Shown: positions 18,578-27,614, counted from the stretch's first letter. The stretch is DNA of 64,000 bases from Flagellimonas algicola (GCF_005937185.1 NZ_VCNI01000001.1:802657-866656), one strand, 5' to 3'. The notes: a model not told the origin generated them from the letters alone. Made by a program: numbers and translations.

Positions 18578-18595
18578 CAAATATAGCTATATTTG
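18578..18595. promoter_or_regulatory. Palindromic pair of divergent -7 elements
   Basis: CAAATATAGCTATATTTG is a perfect 18-base palindrome. Its right half is TATATTTG on the plus strand, 17 bases before the acyltransferase ATG; its left half is TATATTTG on the minus strand, 14 bases before the rhomboid ATG. Two TAnnTTTG elements therefore sit back to back with two bases between. No TTTG lies at N18 for either direction. Confidence 0.6.
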
Positions 18596-18611
18596 CGCAC
18601 AAGAATTACGT

Positions 18612-19508
18612 ATGCAGCTGGTTGTTTTTTTACTTGTTTACCCCCTACTCTGGCTGGTTTCCAGACTTCCTTTCAAAGCACTGTATTTCCTTTCGGATGC
18701 TGTCTATGTTGTCCTATATCGGCTGGTTGGCTATCGCAAAAAAGTAGTACGCGCTAATTTGGCCTTGGTGTTTCCCAATACATCTGAACTTGAACGAAAA
18801 ACCATAGAAAAGAAATTCTACAAGCACCTTTGCGATATGTTCCTGGAAATGATCAAGACTATGGGCATTTCCAATGCACAGCTTCAAAATAGGTTCACGT
18901 TTACCAATCCAGAAGTACTGCATCAATTGGAGGAAAAAAAACTGAGCGTCATGCTTATGTTTCCTCACTACGCCAGTTGGGAATGGGTCATTTCCTTGGA
19001 CAAACATATTGCTTCAAAAGGCTATGGCATATACCAAAAAATTGGGAACAAATATTTTGATAGATTGATTCGGGACATCCGACAAAAATTTGGCACTACC
19101 TTAATATCTACCAAAGACACCAGGGAAATTGTGGCCAACAACAAAGAGCAAGGGCAATTGAGTATGTATGGAATACTGAGTGATCAATCACCCATGATCA
19201 AGAAAACTCATCTATGGACTCCTTTTATGGGTGTTACCGTTCCCGCCCATACAGGTGCCGAATTTCTTTGCAAAAAATTGAATCTCCCTGCCGTTTATCT
19301 TAAGGTGACCAAGTTAAAACGAGGCCACTATCAAGGTACTTTCAAGGTATTGGCTGAAAACCCTGAAAAACTTCCAGAGTTTGAGTTGACCAAGGCCTTC
19401 TTGAAGGAAGTGGAAGCTTCCATATATGAAGCTCCCGAATTCTATTTTTGGACCCACAAAAGGTGGAAACACAAGGACAAGGTGCCTTCGGAGTTTAAAA
19501 ACATCTAA
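18612..19508 (+). CDS. Lysophospholipid/lipid A acyltransferase (LpxL/HtrB family)
   Basis: A 298-aa protein with an N-terminal membrane segment and the LPLAT catalytic motif H-x4-[D/E] in HYASWEW near residue 120. LpxL-type enzymes add a secondary acyl chain to lipid A precursors at the inner-membrane face. The SDQSPMIKKTHLWTPFMG stretch corresponds to the family's acceptor-site region. It heads a probable operon with the alpha/beta hydrolase gene (6-base gap). In Bacteroidota such genes are often annotated as lipid A biosynthesis acyltransferase; a role in other envelope lipids is also possible. Confidence 0.88.
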   Translation: MQLVVFLLVYPLLWLVSRLPFKALYFLSDAVYVVLYRLVGYRKKVVRANLALVFPNTSELERKTIEKKFYKHLCDMFLEMIKTMGISNAQLQNRFTFTNPEVLHQLEEKKLSVMLMFPHYASWEWVISLDKHIASKGYGIYQKIGNKYFDRLIRDIRQKFGTTLISTKDTREIVANNKEQGQLSMYGILSDQSPMIKKTHLWTPFMGVTVPAHTGAEFLCKKLNLPAVYLKVTKLKRGHYQGTFKVLAENPEKLPEFELTKAFLKEVEASIYEAPEFYFWTHKRWKHKDKVPSEFKNI

Positions 19509-19514
19509 AACACA

Positions 19515-20384
19515 ATGGCGGGCAAAAGAAAAAGGTTTCTAAAACGTAAGATTCTTGGTTTTTTTTCTCTTACCTACCTGCTTTTTGCACATTCCTGTAT
19601 GACCATGCGAACCTCTTCCAAGGATGCCAAGGTTTATTTTGAGGAACAGAAAACGACATTTTCCGAACAAACAATTTCTATTCAAGACAGGGAGCTACAC
19701 TATATACAGACAGGAAAAAAAGAGGCAGCAACCTTGGTTTTCATGCATGGTTCACCGGGTAGTTGGGATGCGTATAAAACCTACCTTTCCGACACTACCT
19801 TGACCAGTCAATTCAGGCTTATTGCTCCAGATCGGCCAGGGTTTGGAAAAAGTGGATTTAGAAAGAGTATGGCACTCCAACCCCAAGCAGTAATTTTAAA
19901 TGAATTATTGTCCCAATTGGATAATGGGAAGCCTATCACACTGATTGGGCATTCCTACGGAGGCCCCCTCATCACCCAAATGGCTTTGGAACAGCCGGAA
20001 CTATATGACAAGCTGGTTATGCTCGCCGGGGCATTGGATCCCGATGCTGAAAAGCCTGAGAAGTGGCGCAAACCCCTTACCTGGATTCCCTTAAAATATT
20101 TGGTTCCGGGGGCATTAAAACCTTCCAATGATGAGCTTTGGATGTTGAAGGAAGATCTAAAACACTTGAAACCAAGACTTCAAAATCTGAAAACGCCAAC
20201 GCTTATCATTCATGGAACGGAAGACCAATTGGTGCCCTATCAGAATGTGACTTTTATGCAAGAAAACTTTACTCAAGTGGACAGTTTAAAGGTCATATCC
20301 ATTGAAAATGAAAACCATTTTATTGTTTGGAGCCAGGAGCAATTGGTCAAAAACGCACTACTCAGCTGGGTAAGAAGCGATTAA
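19515..20384 (+). CDS. Alpha/beta hydrolase, membrane-anchored or lipoprotein
   Basis: A 289-aa protein. After a basic N-terminus comes a hydrophobic stretch ending AHSC, a possible lipobox. The hydrolase fold shows the oxyanion loop HGSPGSWD, the nucleophile elbow GHSYGG, an acid in HGTEDQLVP and a late catalytic His in ENHFIVW. The likely reaction is ester or amide hydrolysis in the envelope; the substrate is unknown. It lies 6 bases downstream of the acyltransferase gene, so lipid-related chemistry is a reasonable guess. Confidence 0.85.
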   Translation: MAGKRKRFLKRKILGFFSLTYLLFAHSCMTMRTSSKDAKVYFEEQKTTFSEQTISIQDRELHYIQTGKKEAATLVFMHGSPGSWDAYKTYLSDTTLTSQFRLIAPDRPGFGKSGFRKSMALQPQAVILNELLSQLDNGKPITLIGHSYGGPLITQMALEQPELYDKLVMLAGALDPDAEKPEKWRKPLTWIPLKYLVPGALKPSNDELWMLKEDLKHLKPRLQNLKTPTLIIHGTEDQLVPYQNVTFMQENFTQVDSLKVISIENENHFIVWSQEQLVKNALLSWVRSD

Positions 20385-20420
20385 AATCTTCTATTGATGA
20401 GTTCCCAAAAGTTGTTGGTC

Positions 20421-20428
20421 TAAATTTG
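20421..20428 (+). promoter_or_regulatory. Candidate -7 element before the hydroxylase gene
   Basis: TAAATTTG, a full TAnnTTTG match, 35 bases upstream of the ATG at 20464 in the 79-base gap after the hydrolase gene. No TTTG partner was found at N18. Confidence 0.35.
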
Positions 20429-20463
20429 ATGGAAAAACAATTCGTATTCCCTATACTTCTTTC

Positions 20464-21447
20464 ATGGAAATACTATCAATTCTCTTGGAAGAGCTACTGG
20501 GTTTCTTGGGAATAACCCAAGTTCTGGAAATCCTAAAATCTGGTGATTATAGCGCATTTAGAACCTACGACGGGATTGCCTCTCTAATTTATCCCATTAT
20601 TCCACTGTTGCTGTTGCTAGAGCTTGTTGTTGGCCTAATCTATAAAAAGCCACAGATTAAAGTATACAAGGTCAACTTCCTCATTTACATTTTCAATCGG
20701 TTTGTGGGACGTTTTATCTCTATAGCCATGGTTGCCTTTTGCATTGGACTGTTCAGTGCTTATGCCCCTTTTAAGACTTCCAACACTTGGTATTGGTTTC
20801 TGTATGCCTATGTGGTGTGGGAGTTTGGACATTTCATCTACCATTATCTAGGTCATAAGGTGCGGCTTTTTTGGTGTTTGCATTCCACCCATCATGCTCC
20901 AGAAGAAATGAATCTTTCCGTAACACATGCCCATTTTTTCTTGGAAGCACCCTATGCGGATACAATTCGTACCACGGTTTGCATTTTGGCAGGAGTTCAA
21001 CCTGAACTATTGTTCACCGTGATGTTTATTGATGGAACTTATGGGGCCTTTATCCATATTGGGGAAAACATGATAAAAGATGCCCGTTTTGGGTTTTTGA
21101 ACAAACTGATGCTCACCCCATCACACCATAGGGTCCATCATGCAAGAAACCCTCTGTATATGGACACCAACTTTTGCAATCTTCTGAATATTTGGGACAA
21201 AGTTTTTGGGACTTATCAAGAAGAACAAAAAAGTGTTCAAATTGAATATGGTATAACCCGTGAAATGGATTCCGGGAATTTTATGGATGTATATTTCGGA
21301 GAAATTGTGGCATTGGCCAAGGATGTTGCCAAGGCTCCAGGAATTACGAATAAGTTTCGGTATTTGATCATGCCTCCTGGCTGGAGTCATACCGGTGAGC
21401 ATAAAACTGCGAAAGTGGTTCGGAGAGCGTATCTGAAAAACAGATAG
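20464..21447 (+). CDS. Sterol desaturase / fatty acid hydroxylase superfamily protein
   Basis: A 327-aa integral membrane di-iron enzyme. Three histidine boxes are visible: HYLGH, HSTHH and, after a further histidine in VTHAHFF, HRVHH. About four to five hydrophobic segments surround them. The superfamily hydroxylates or desaturates lipids such as fatty acids, sterols and carotenoids using O2. The local group with an acyltransferase and a hydrolase suggests modification of membrane lipids (inference). In Bacteroidota such proteins could act on ornithine or flavolipin-type lipids, but nothing here proves it. Confidence 0.9.
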   Translation: MEILSILLEELLGFLGITQVLEILKSGDYSAFRTYDGIASLIYPIIPLLLLLELVVGLIYKKPQIKVYKVNFLIYIFNRFVGRFISIAMVAFCIGLFSAYAPFKTSNTWYWFLYAYVVWEFGHFIYHYLGHKVRLFWCLHSTHHAPEEMNLSVTHAHFFLEAPYADTIRTTVCILAGVQPELLFTVMFIDGTYGAFIHIGENMIKDARFGFLNKLMLTPSHHRVHHARNPLYMDTNFCNLLNIWDKVFGTYQEEQKSVQIEYGITREMDSGNFMDVYFGEIVALAKDVAKAPGITNKFRYLIMPPGWSHTGEHKTAKVVRRAYLKNR

Positions 21448-21523
21448 CTCCTTTAAAATTTTCCTAAAGTTTGGACATTCGCTGTTTTGTTTCCTAAATT
21501 GAACCTAATTCAAAAACCAAAAA

Positions 21524-22063
21524 ATGAAACAGTTAGTATCAACCTTGCTGCTGCTTTGTGTTACTATTTCCTTCGGGCAAAAAGACAAGGCAGTCAATCC
21601 TGAAATTATTGATGCCATTAAAAAGGATGTTTGGATTCCTTTTATGGAATCGTATAATGAACTTAACCCCAACAAGCTAAAATCAGTCCACTCCCAAGAA
21701 ATTGTTAGGGTTACCATTGATGATAATGAGATTAAATCTGGTGAAAGTTACCTTGAGTATTTTGGCAAATTCCTGGACATTGTAAAGAAAAAAGGCGGCA
21801 AAGTGGCCATTGCCTTTGCTATCCTATCCACAGCTGTTGATGAAAGTGAGGAAATGGCATACCAAACCGGCTATTACCGTTTTAGTTCGTTGGGAAAAGA
21901 CGGCGAGGAAATGGTGGTTCGTGGCTACGGGTATTTCAATGTTGGCTTGAAACTGGAAGATGACGGCTGGAGAATCTGGTTGGATTCTGACAAAAAAGCC
22001 GATATCTCAGATTCTGAATTCAGCAAGCAAAAAACCCTTTATGAGATGGATGGGCCTTCCTAG
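21524..22063 (+). CDS. Secreted NTF2/SnoaL-like protein
   Basis: A 179-aa protein with a signal peptide (MKQLVSTLLLLCVTISFGQ). The mature part begins with a helix (IKKDVWIPFMESYNELN) followed by alternating strands and ends in a GYFNVGLKLEDDGWRIWLD strand pair. This pattern is typical of the cystatin-like NTF2/SnoaL/DUF4440 fold. No catalytic residues can be named. It converges on glmM with a 4-base overlap of the two stop regions. Function is unknown. Confidence 0.65.
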   Translation: MKQLVSTLLLLCVTISFGQKDKAVNPEIIDAIKKDVWIPFMESYNELNPNKLKSVHSQEIVRVTIDDNEIKSGESYLEYFGKFLDIVKKKGGKVAIAFAILSTAVDESEEMAYQTGYYRFSSLGKDGEEMVVRGYGYFNVGLKLEDDGWRIWLDSDKKADISDSEFSKQKTLYEMDGPS

Positions 22064-23451
22064 GCCAATCCTGCCACTTCCTTGATTTCACCTATAATCC
22101 TATCCGCAAGTGCATCCGCATCGGATTGGGATTTGGCTTCCGTATAGATTCGGATAATGGGTTCTGTATTCGATTTTCTAAGATGCACCCAGTTTTCCGC
22201 AAAGTCAATTTTGACTCCATCCACAGTAGAGACTTCTTCCTCTTCATACTTGTCTTGCATGGCAGTTAGGAGCGCATCCACATCAAGTTCAGGAGTCAAT
22301 TGGATTTTCTTTTTGCTCATGAAATAGCTGGGATAGCTTGCTCTCAATTCGGCTACGGTACCTCCTCGCTCAGACATCAACATTAAGAACAAAGCTGTAC
22401 CCACAAGGGCGTCCCTTCCATAATGACTTTCCGGATAAATGATTCCCCCATTGCCTTCGCCACCAATGATGGCATTGTTGGCCTTCATCTTGGTCACCAC
22501 GTTGACCTCCCCAACGGCTGCAGCCTCATAGGAACCTCCATGTTTTTCGGTAACATCCCGGAGCGCTCTGGTAGAAGATAGATTGGAAACTGTATTACCT
22601 TTGGTTTTTCCCAACACATAATCCGCACAGGCAACCAAAGTGTACTCCTCTCCAAACATTTCCCCATCATTACTTATAAAAGCCAAACGGTCCACATCTG
22701 GGTCTACCACGATTCCGAAATCGGCATTCTCTTTGACGACCAAATCGCAGATGTCCCCCAAGTGCTCCTTAAGCGGTTCTGGGTTATGCGGAAAATGACC
22801 TGTAGGGTCGCAATAGAGTTTGATAACTTCAACCCCTAAAGTTTCCAGCAGTTTGGGGATGGCTATTCCACCTGTGGAATTGACCCCATCAACCACTACT
22901 TTGAATCCGCCCTTTTTGATGGTCTCTTTGTCCACCAAGGACAGGTTCAGTACTTCATCAATATGGATATCGATATAGGCATCGTTATTGGTAACCGTTC
23001 CCAAATCATCAACCTCTGCAAAATCAAAGTCTTCAGCCTCGGCCAATTCTAAAATACGCGCACCTTGTTCGGCATCTAAAAACTCGCCTTTCTCGTTCAA
23101 CAATTTCAACGCATTCCATTGTTTGGGGTTGTGACTTGCGGTCAGAATAATTCCTCCATCAGCCTTTTCCAAGGGGACTGCTATCTCAACGGTGGGTGTG
23201 GTAGACAAGCCTAAATCGGTCACATCAATCCCAAGACCCACGAGGGTAGAAACAACTAAATTCTGAATCATATCGCCGGATAAACGGGCATCCCTCCCAA
23301 TTACAACGGTCAATTTATCCTTTCCGGAATATTGTTTTAACCAAGTTCCATAAGCCGCAGCAAATTTAACTGCATCAATCGGGGTTAAATTGTCACCGGT
23401 TGATCCCCCTATGGTTCCGCGAATTCCTGAAATTGATTTGATAAGCGTCAT
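22060..23451 (-). CDS. glmM: Phosphoglucosamine mutase
   Basis: A 463-aa alpha-D-phosphohexomutase. The phosphoserine loop is TASHNPKQWNALK, the Mg-binding loop DPDVDRLAF, the sugar-binding loop GEGNGG, and the C-terminal phosphate-binding loop RKSNTEPIIRIY. It converts glucosamine-6-phosphate to glucosamine-1-phosphate for UDP-GlcNAc synthesis in the cytoplasm. The assignment to GlmM rather than phosphomannomutase rests on length and the GISGIRGTIGG start, and cannot be certain without comparison. The gene is alone on its strand. Confidence 0.85.
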   Translation of the reverse strand: MTLIKSISGIRGTIGGSTGDNLTPIDAVKFAAAYGTWLKQYSGKDKLTVVIGRDARLSGDMIQNLVVSTLVGLGIDVTDLGLSTTPTVEIAVPLEKADGGIILTASHNPKQWNALKLLNEKGEFLDAEQGARILELAEAEDFDFAEVDDLGTVTNNDAYIDIHIDEVLNLSLVDKETIKKGGFKVVVDGVNSTGGIAIPKLLETLGVEVIKLYCDPTGHFPHNPEPLKEHLGDICDLVVKENADFGIVVDPDVDRLAFISNDGEMFGEEYTLVACADYVLGKTKGNTVSNLSSTRALRDVTEKHGGSYEAAAVGEVNVVTKMKANNAIIGGEGNGGIIYPESHYGRDALVGTALFLMLMSERGGTVAELRASYPSYFMSKKKIQLTPELDVDALLTAMQDKYEEEEVSTVDGVKIDFAENWVHLRKSNTEPIIRIYTEAKSQSDADALADRIIGEIKEVAGLA

Positions 23452-23470
23452 AATTGTTAAAAAGTTTTTG

Positions 23471-23478
23471 CAAATATA
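23471..23478 (-). promoter_or_regulatory. Candidate -7 element for glmM
   Basis: The minus strand reads TATATTTG, a full TAnnTTTG match, 20 bases upstream of the glmM ATG. No TTTG at N18. Confidence 0.42.
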
Positions 23479-23536
23479 AAGGGCTGGTTTAGAATCCGTG
23501 TTTCGAATTCGTAAATTTCACATTCAATACTTTTTA

Positions 23537-24130
23537 GTGAATTTTCTAGCCCATATTTATCTTTCCTTTGATGACCCTGAGATTACCTTGGGGAATTTCT
23601 TTGCGGATCATATTCGGGGTAATAAATACAAGCATTTTCCCGAGCGTATCCAAAAAGGGATTTTGCTACATCGGGAAATAGATACATTTACGGATGCCCA
23701 TCCCATTGCTAAGGAAAGTAGCAAAAGACTGCATAAAAATTACAGCCACTATAGTCGCGTAATCGTTGACATTTTTTACGACCATTTTTTGGCCAAAAAC
23801 TGGGCCAATTACTCGGAAGTACCGCTGGAGGATTACGTTGAACGATTTTATGACCTTCTAGAGGACAATTATGCCATTCTTCCACTGTCTACGCAGCGAA
23901 TGATGCCCTTCTTGATTGCTGATAATTGGCTGTTGAGCTATGCTGATTTAAATGGTATTTCGAAGGTGTTGGATGGCATGAACCGTAGAACAAAGAACAA
24001 ATCCCGCATGAACTTTGCCATCTTGGACTTGGAAGTGCATTACGATGCCTTTGAAGATGAATTCACCCGTTTTTTTGAAGAATTGATTACCTTTTCCCGA
24101 CATAAATTCAAATCCCTATGCGAAGACTAA
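23537..24130 (+). CDS. Acyl carrier protein phosphodiesterase (AcpH, DUF479)
   Basis: A 197-aa protein that matches AcpH, which removes the phosphopantetheine arm from holo-ACP. I choose the GTG at 23537 because it gives the family's usual beginning, MNFLAHIYLS; a longer frame from 23498 has no family match. Helix-rich signatures are GNFFADHIRGNKY, GILLHREIDTFTDAH and YDHFLAKNW, whose His/Asp residues resemble an HD-like metal site. The 3' end overlaps the gamma-glutamyltransferase start by 13 bases, so the two are probably co-transcribed. Its physiological role is unclear in the family generally. Confidence 0.85.
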   Translation: MNFLAHIYLSFDDPEITLGNFFADHIRGNKYKHFPERIQKGILLHREIDTFTDAHPIAKESSKRLHKNYSHYSRVIVDIFYDHFLAKNWANYSEVPLEDYVERFYDLLEDNYAILPLSTQRMMPFLIADNWLLSYADLNGISKVLDGMNRRTKNKSRMNFAILDLEVHYDAFEDEFTRFFEELITFSRHKFKSLCED

Positions 24131-25800
24131 TTTTAGCGCTCCCACTCTTACTTTTCATCCATTGTAAACAACAACCCGCAGCCCCCACTGGATTGGTCAC
24201 CGAAAAAGCCATGGTAGTTTCCGCACGTGAAGATGCATCCCGAATTGGTTCCGAAGTAATGCAAAAAGGCGGAAACGTCTTCGATGCCATGGTCGCCACT
24301 GAGTTGGCACTGGCCGTGGCTTATCCCTATGCCGGTAATCTTGGTGGTGGTGGATTTATGGTCTATCGAAAAAGTAACGGTGAAGTTGGTGGCATTGATT
24401 ATCGGGAAAAAGCTCCTCTGTCTGCCCACAAAGACATGTATTTGGACTCTTTGGGCAATGTAATCCCGGACATGAGCACCTTGGGTGCATCAGCCGTAGG
24501 TGTACCTGGAACGGTGGCCGGAGTGTTCGCCGTGCACGAGAAATTCGGTTCCCTGCCCATGGAAGAATTGATAAAACCAGTTATTGCCCTAGCTGAAAGA
24601 GGAGTTGTGGTAACGGAAAAGCAAGCAGACCGCATTGGGAGATATCGTGAAAAATTTATGGCGGTCAATGGTGATAGCACCAAGTTTGCCCAAGAATTTA
24701 AGCCCGGAGACACCATAAAATATCCAGAATTGGCCAAAACCTTGACCATCATTATGCAAAATGGAAAAGATGGTTTTTATAAAGGTGAAGTAGCTGAAAA
24801 GTTAGCTGGTTTTATCCAGGAAAAAGGAGGTTTTATTACCGTGGAAGATCTTGGAAAGTATGAAGCCAAATGGAGAGACCCTGTTGTTTTTGACTACAAA
24901 GACCTCCGTATGATCTCTATGAGTCCCCCTAGTAGTGGTGGGGTGACCATCAATCAGATTTTTAAGATGATCGAGCCACATCACATTGGAAAATATGGGC
25001 ATAACTCAGTGGAGGCCATACAGCTTTTCACGGAAGCAGCCCGTAGGGCCTACGCGGATAGAAACTATTTTTTGGGTGATCCCGATTTTGTGGACATCCC
25101 CTTGGATGTGCTTTTGGACAACGAATATTTGCAGCAACGCATGAAGGATTTCAGCTTTGAAAAGGCCACTTTATCAGCCGATGTTGGTCATGGAGCAGTT
25201 GAAATCGTGGAAAGTTCTGAAACCACCCATTATTCCATCATTGATGCCGAAGACAACGCTATATCCGCAACAACTACGCTTAATGGCGGGTTTGGCTCCA
25301 AACTCTATGCGGACGAACTGGGCTTCTTTCTCAATAATGAAATGGACGATTTTAGTTCCAAACCGGGAGTCCCCAATATGTTTGGACTTATTGGTGCGGA
25401 GGCCAACAGCATAGCTCCCGAAAAAAGAATGTTGAGCAGCATGACCCCCACCATTGTGGTAAAAGATGGGAAATTGTTCATGGTTGTGGGAACACCAGGC
25501 GGATCAACCATCATAACAGCGGTTGCACAAACCATTTTGAACGTGCATGAGTTTAACCTAAGCATGCAGGAGGCGGTAAATGTCCCACGGTTTCATCATC
25601 AATGGTTGCCCGACCTCATAACCTTTGAACCCAACGGCTTTCCGGAAGAGCTGATCAAGGAGCTCAAATCCAAAGGATATGTGATCAAAGAAGACAGGAC
25701 ACCTGTAATTGGAAAGGTAGATGCCATTCGGGTATTGCCCGATGGGAAATTGGAAGGTGGTGCCGACCCCAGGGGAGACGATACGGCCGTTGGATTCTAG
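24118..25800 (+). CDS. ggt: Gamma-glutamyltransferase, lipoprotein
   Basis: A 560-aa Ntn-hydrolase precursor. The N-terminal signal ends LLLFIHC, so it is probably a lipoprotein in the periplasm or outer membrane. Self-cleavage is expected before Thr369 in ETTHYSIID, creating the large and small subunits with Thr369 as nucleophile. Substrate-site segments GGGGFMVYR, the conserved arginine in DYREKAP, SMTPTIV and GTPGGSTIIT are present. The enzyme hydrolyses or transfers gamma-glutamyl groups from glutathione and related peptides. It is translationally linked to the AcpH-like gene and followed after 6 bases by an ATP-grasp gene. A GshB-type ligase is also encoded 15 kb away. Confidence 0.93.
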   Translation: MRRLILALPLLLFIHCKQQPAAPTGLVTEKAMVVSAREDASRIGSEVMQKGGNVFDAMVATELALAVAYPYAGNLGGGGFMVYRKSNGEVGGIDYREKAPLSAHKDMYLDSLGNVIPDMSTLGASAVGVPGTVAGVFAVHEKFGSLPMEELIKPVIALAERGVVVTEKQADRIGRYREKFMAVNGDSTKFAQEFKPGDTIKYPELAKTLTIIMQNGKDGFYKGEVAEKLAGFIQEKGGFITVEDLGKYEAKWRDPVVFDYKDLRMISMSPPSSGGVTINQIFKMIEPHHIGKYGHNSVEAIQLFTEAARRAYADRNYFLGDPDFVDIPLDVLLDNEYLQQRMKDFSFEKATLSADVGHGAVEIVESSETTHYSIIDAEDNAISATTTLNGGFGSKLYADELGFFLNNEMDDFSSKPGVPNMFGLIGAEANSIAPEKRMLSSMTPTIVVKDGKLFMVVGTPGGSTIITAVAQTILNVHEFNLSMQEAVNVPRFHHQWLPDLITFEPNGFPEELIKELKSKGYVIKEDRTPVIGKVDAIRVLPDGKLEGGADPRGDDTAVGF

Positions 25801-25806
25801 TTTGAG

Positions 25807-26721
25807 ATGATCTACGATATTGTTGTTCTTTCAGCACCCGGATACCTTTTGGCCAAAGAGGATTCGATTTTGCTCCAAAATGTAGTTCGGGAGGACCAGT
25901 TGGTTACGAATGCGCTGGGGAAAGAAGGTTTAAATGTGGTTCGTAAGTCCTGGGACGATCCTGATTTTGATTGGTCCACAACCAAATTCGCATTATTTCG
26001 GTCCACTTGGGATTATATTCATCGTGTTACGGAATTTGAGGACTGGCTGGAAAACGCTTCAACGAAAACCCAGTTTATCAACCGCAAAAGCCTTATCTAT
26101 TGGAACTTGGATAAACACTACCTCCAGGATTTGAAAACGGAGGGAGTGCATATCCCGAAAACTGTTTTTATCGAAAAAGGAACGAACAGTAGTTTGGGGA
26201 ATATCTGGGAACTCGCAAAAAGATCCCATGGGTTCCAAGGTTCTACTTTAATTCTGAAACCATGTATTTCCGGAGGAGCTAGACACACCTATAAAATTGA
26301 ATCCAAAACTATTCATGAGTATGAAGAGGTATTTACTTCCCTTATTAAAAATGAAGCCATGATGCTCCAGGAGTTTCAAAAAAACATTGTAGCAAAAGGG
26401 GAAATCTCGTTGATGGTTTTCAATGGAGAATACACGCATGCGGTTCTAAAAGTAGCTAAACCAGGGGACTTCAGGGTTCAGGACGATTTTGGTGGTAGCG
26501 TTCATGAATATCATCCTAGTGAAGCGGAAATCCAATTTGCGTTGAAAACTGTTCACGCAGCACCGGAGCTTCCTATGTATGCCAGAGTCGATATTTTCCA
26601 AGACAACTATGACCAACTTGCCCTTGCCGAACTGGAGATTTTTGAACCCGAACTATGGTTTAGAAATAATCCAGATGCAGCTGCTGTCTTGGCCAAACAT
26701 ATCAAAAACAAGCTCTTTTGA
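25807..26721 (+). CDS. ATP-grasp domain protein (glutathione synthetase-like)
   Basis: A 304-aa protein resembling stand-alone ATP-grasp ligases of the DcsG/RimK-like type. The N-terminal domain contains the FRSTWDYIHRVTEFEDWL segment. The central fold has a lysine-containing lid (LILKPCISGGARHTY) and a MLQEFQKNIVAKGEISLMVFNGEY segment. It ends with ARVDIFQDN..LALAELEIFEPELWF, which supplies the metal-binding acids. Such enzymes join a carboxylate to an amine using ATP; substrates are unknown. It follows ggt by 6 bases, so it may belong with gamma-glutamyl metabolism. It converges on the LysR gene with a 4-base gap. Confidence 0.8.
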   Translation: MIYDIVVLSAPGYLLAKEDSILLQNVVREDQLVTNALGKEGLNVVRKSWDDPDFDWSTTKFALFRSTWDYIHRVTEFEDWLENASTKTQFINRKSLIYWNLDKHYLQDLKTEGVHIPKTVFIEKGTNSSLGNIWELAKRSHGFQGSTLILKPCISGGARHTYKIESKTIHEYEEVFTSLIKNEAMMLQEFQKNIVAKGEISLMVFNGEYTHAVLKVAKPGDFRVQDDFGGSVHEYHPSEAEIQFALKTVHAAPELPMYARVDIFQDNYDQLALAELEIFEPELWFRNNPDAAAVLAKHIKNKLF

Positions 26722-26725
26722 TCTC

Positions 26726-27610
26726 CTAGGCGAAAAGGAGTTCCAAAAAATGCTTTAATCCTTTTTTAGAGTTTTCTGGGTTCCAAACTGCAAAAAGTGA
26801 TGTGTCAAAGGGAACATTGGTCAGCTCAATAAACCGAATTCCATAGTTTTTGTTATCCATCAACGACTTGGGAACTATGGAAATTCCCATTCCACTTTCC
26901 ACAAGTTTAAAAATAGTCGGGCCGTGGATAGAACGATGTGAAATACTGGGAGAAAAACCATAGTGCTGGCATAACCTAATAATTTGCTGATAGTACATTT
27001 GGCTCTGTTGATTGGGAAACAGGATAAAGTTTTCATAGGAAAACTGACTTATATCCTTGAAGGTCGCATCTGAAATACCGTGATTCTCTGGCAATACCAC
27101 GCAAAGATTTTCCGTATAAACCGCTTTGCAGCTGAGACCAGGGGGAACCTCATTGGACCGTACAAACCCTATATCCAACTGCTCCGTTTCCAGCGCCTGA
27201 AGTTGAAGTTGGTTATTCATTTCATCCAAGGAAAATTTTGTCTTGGGATAGTTTTCACTGAAATCCTTGATCAACGGGGGTAAAAACTCCTGCATGGCCG
27301 ACCCCACGAAACCAATTCTGATCATCCCCTCTATTTCCTCCAAGGCCAATCTCCAGCTTTCCAAGGATCCGTGCATTTGATTGGTGACCTGCTGTGCCAC
27401 TTGTTTAAACAATTGCCCAGCTTGATTTAGCTCTACCCTTCTGTTGGTTCGGTCAAAAAGGGGTTGGCCCAACAGATGTTCCAAGCGTTGTATCTGTTGA
27501 CTAAGGGCGGATTGTGAAATAAACAAACGTTCTGCCGCCTTTCCATAATGAAGAGTTTGGGAAAGGGCAAGGAAATACTCCAAATGTCGAAATTCAATTT
27601 GATTAGTCAA
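26726..27610 (-). CDS. LysR family transcriptional regulator
   Basis: A 294-aa LTTR. Residues ~6-65 form the winged helix-turn-helix (FRHLEYFLALSQTLHYGKAA, then LFISQSALSQQIQRLEHLLG). A linker helix and a periplasmic-binding-protein-like effector domain follow. The start is TTG at 27610, since an in-frame stop lies four codons upstream and no ATG is available. It is divergent from the DUF1338 gene with 87 bases between, which hold a good LTTR-type inverted repeat. Regulation of that gene in response to a small carboxylate is the natural inference. Confidence 0.93.
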   Translation of the reverse strand: MTNQIEFRHLEYFLALSQTLHYGKAAERLFISQSALSQQIQRLEHLLGQPLFDRTNRRVELNQAGQLFKQVAQQVTNQMHGSLESWRLALEEIEGMIRIGFVGSAMQEFLPPLIKDFSENYPKTKFSLDEMNNQLQLQALETEQLDIGFVRSNEVPPGLSCKAVYTENLCVVLPENHGISDATFKDISQFSYENFILFPNQQSQMYYQQIIRLCQHYGFSPSISHRSIHGPTIFKLVESGMGISIVPKSLMDNKNYGIRFIELTNVPFDTSLFAVWNPENSKKGLKHFLELLFA

Positions 27611-27614
27611 ACTT

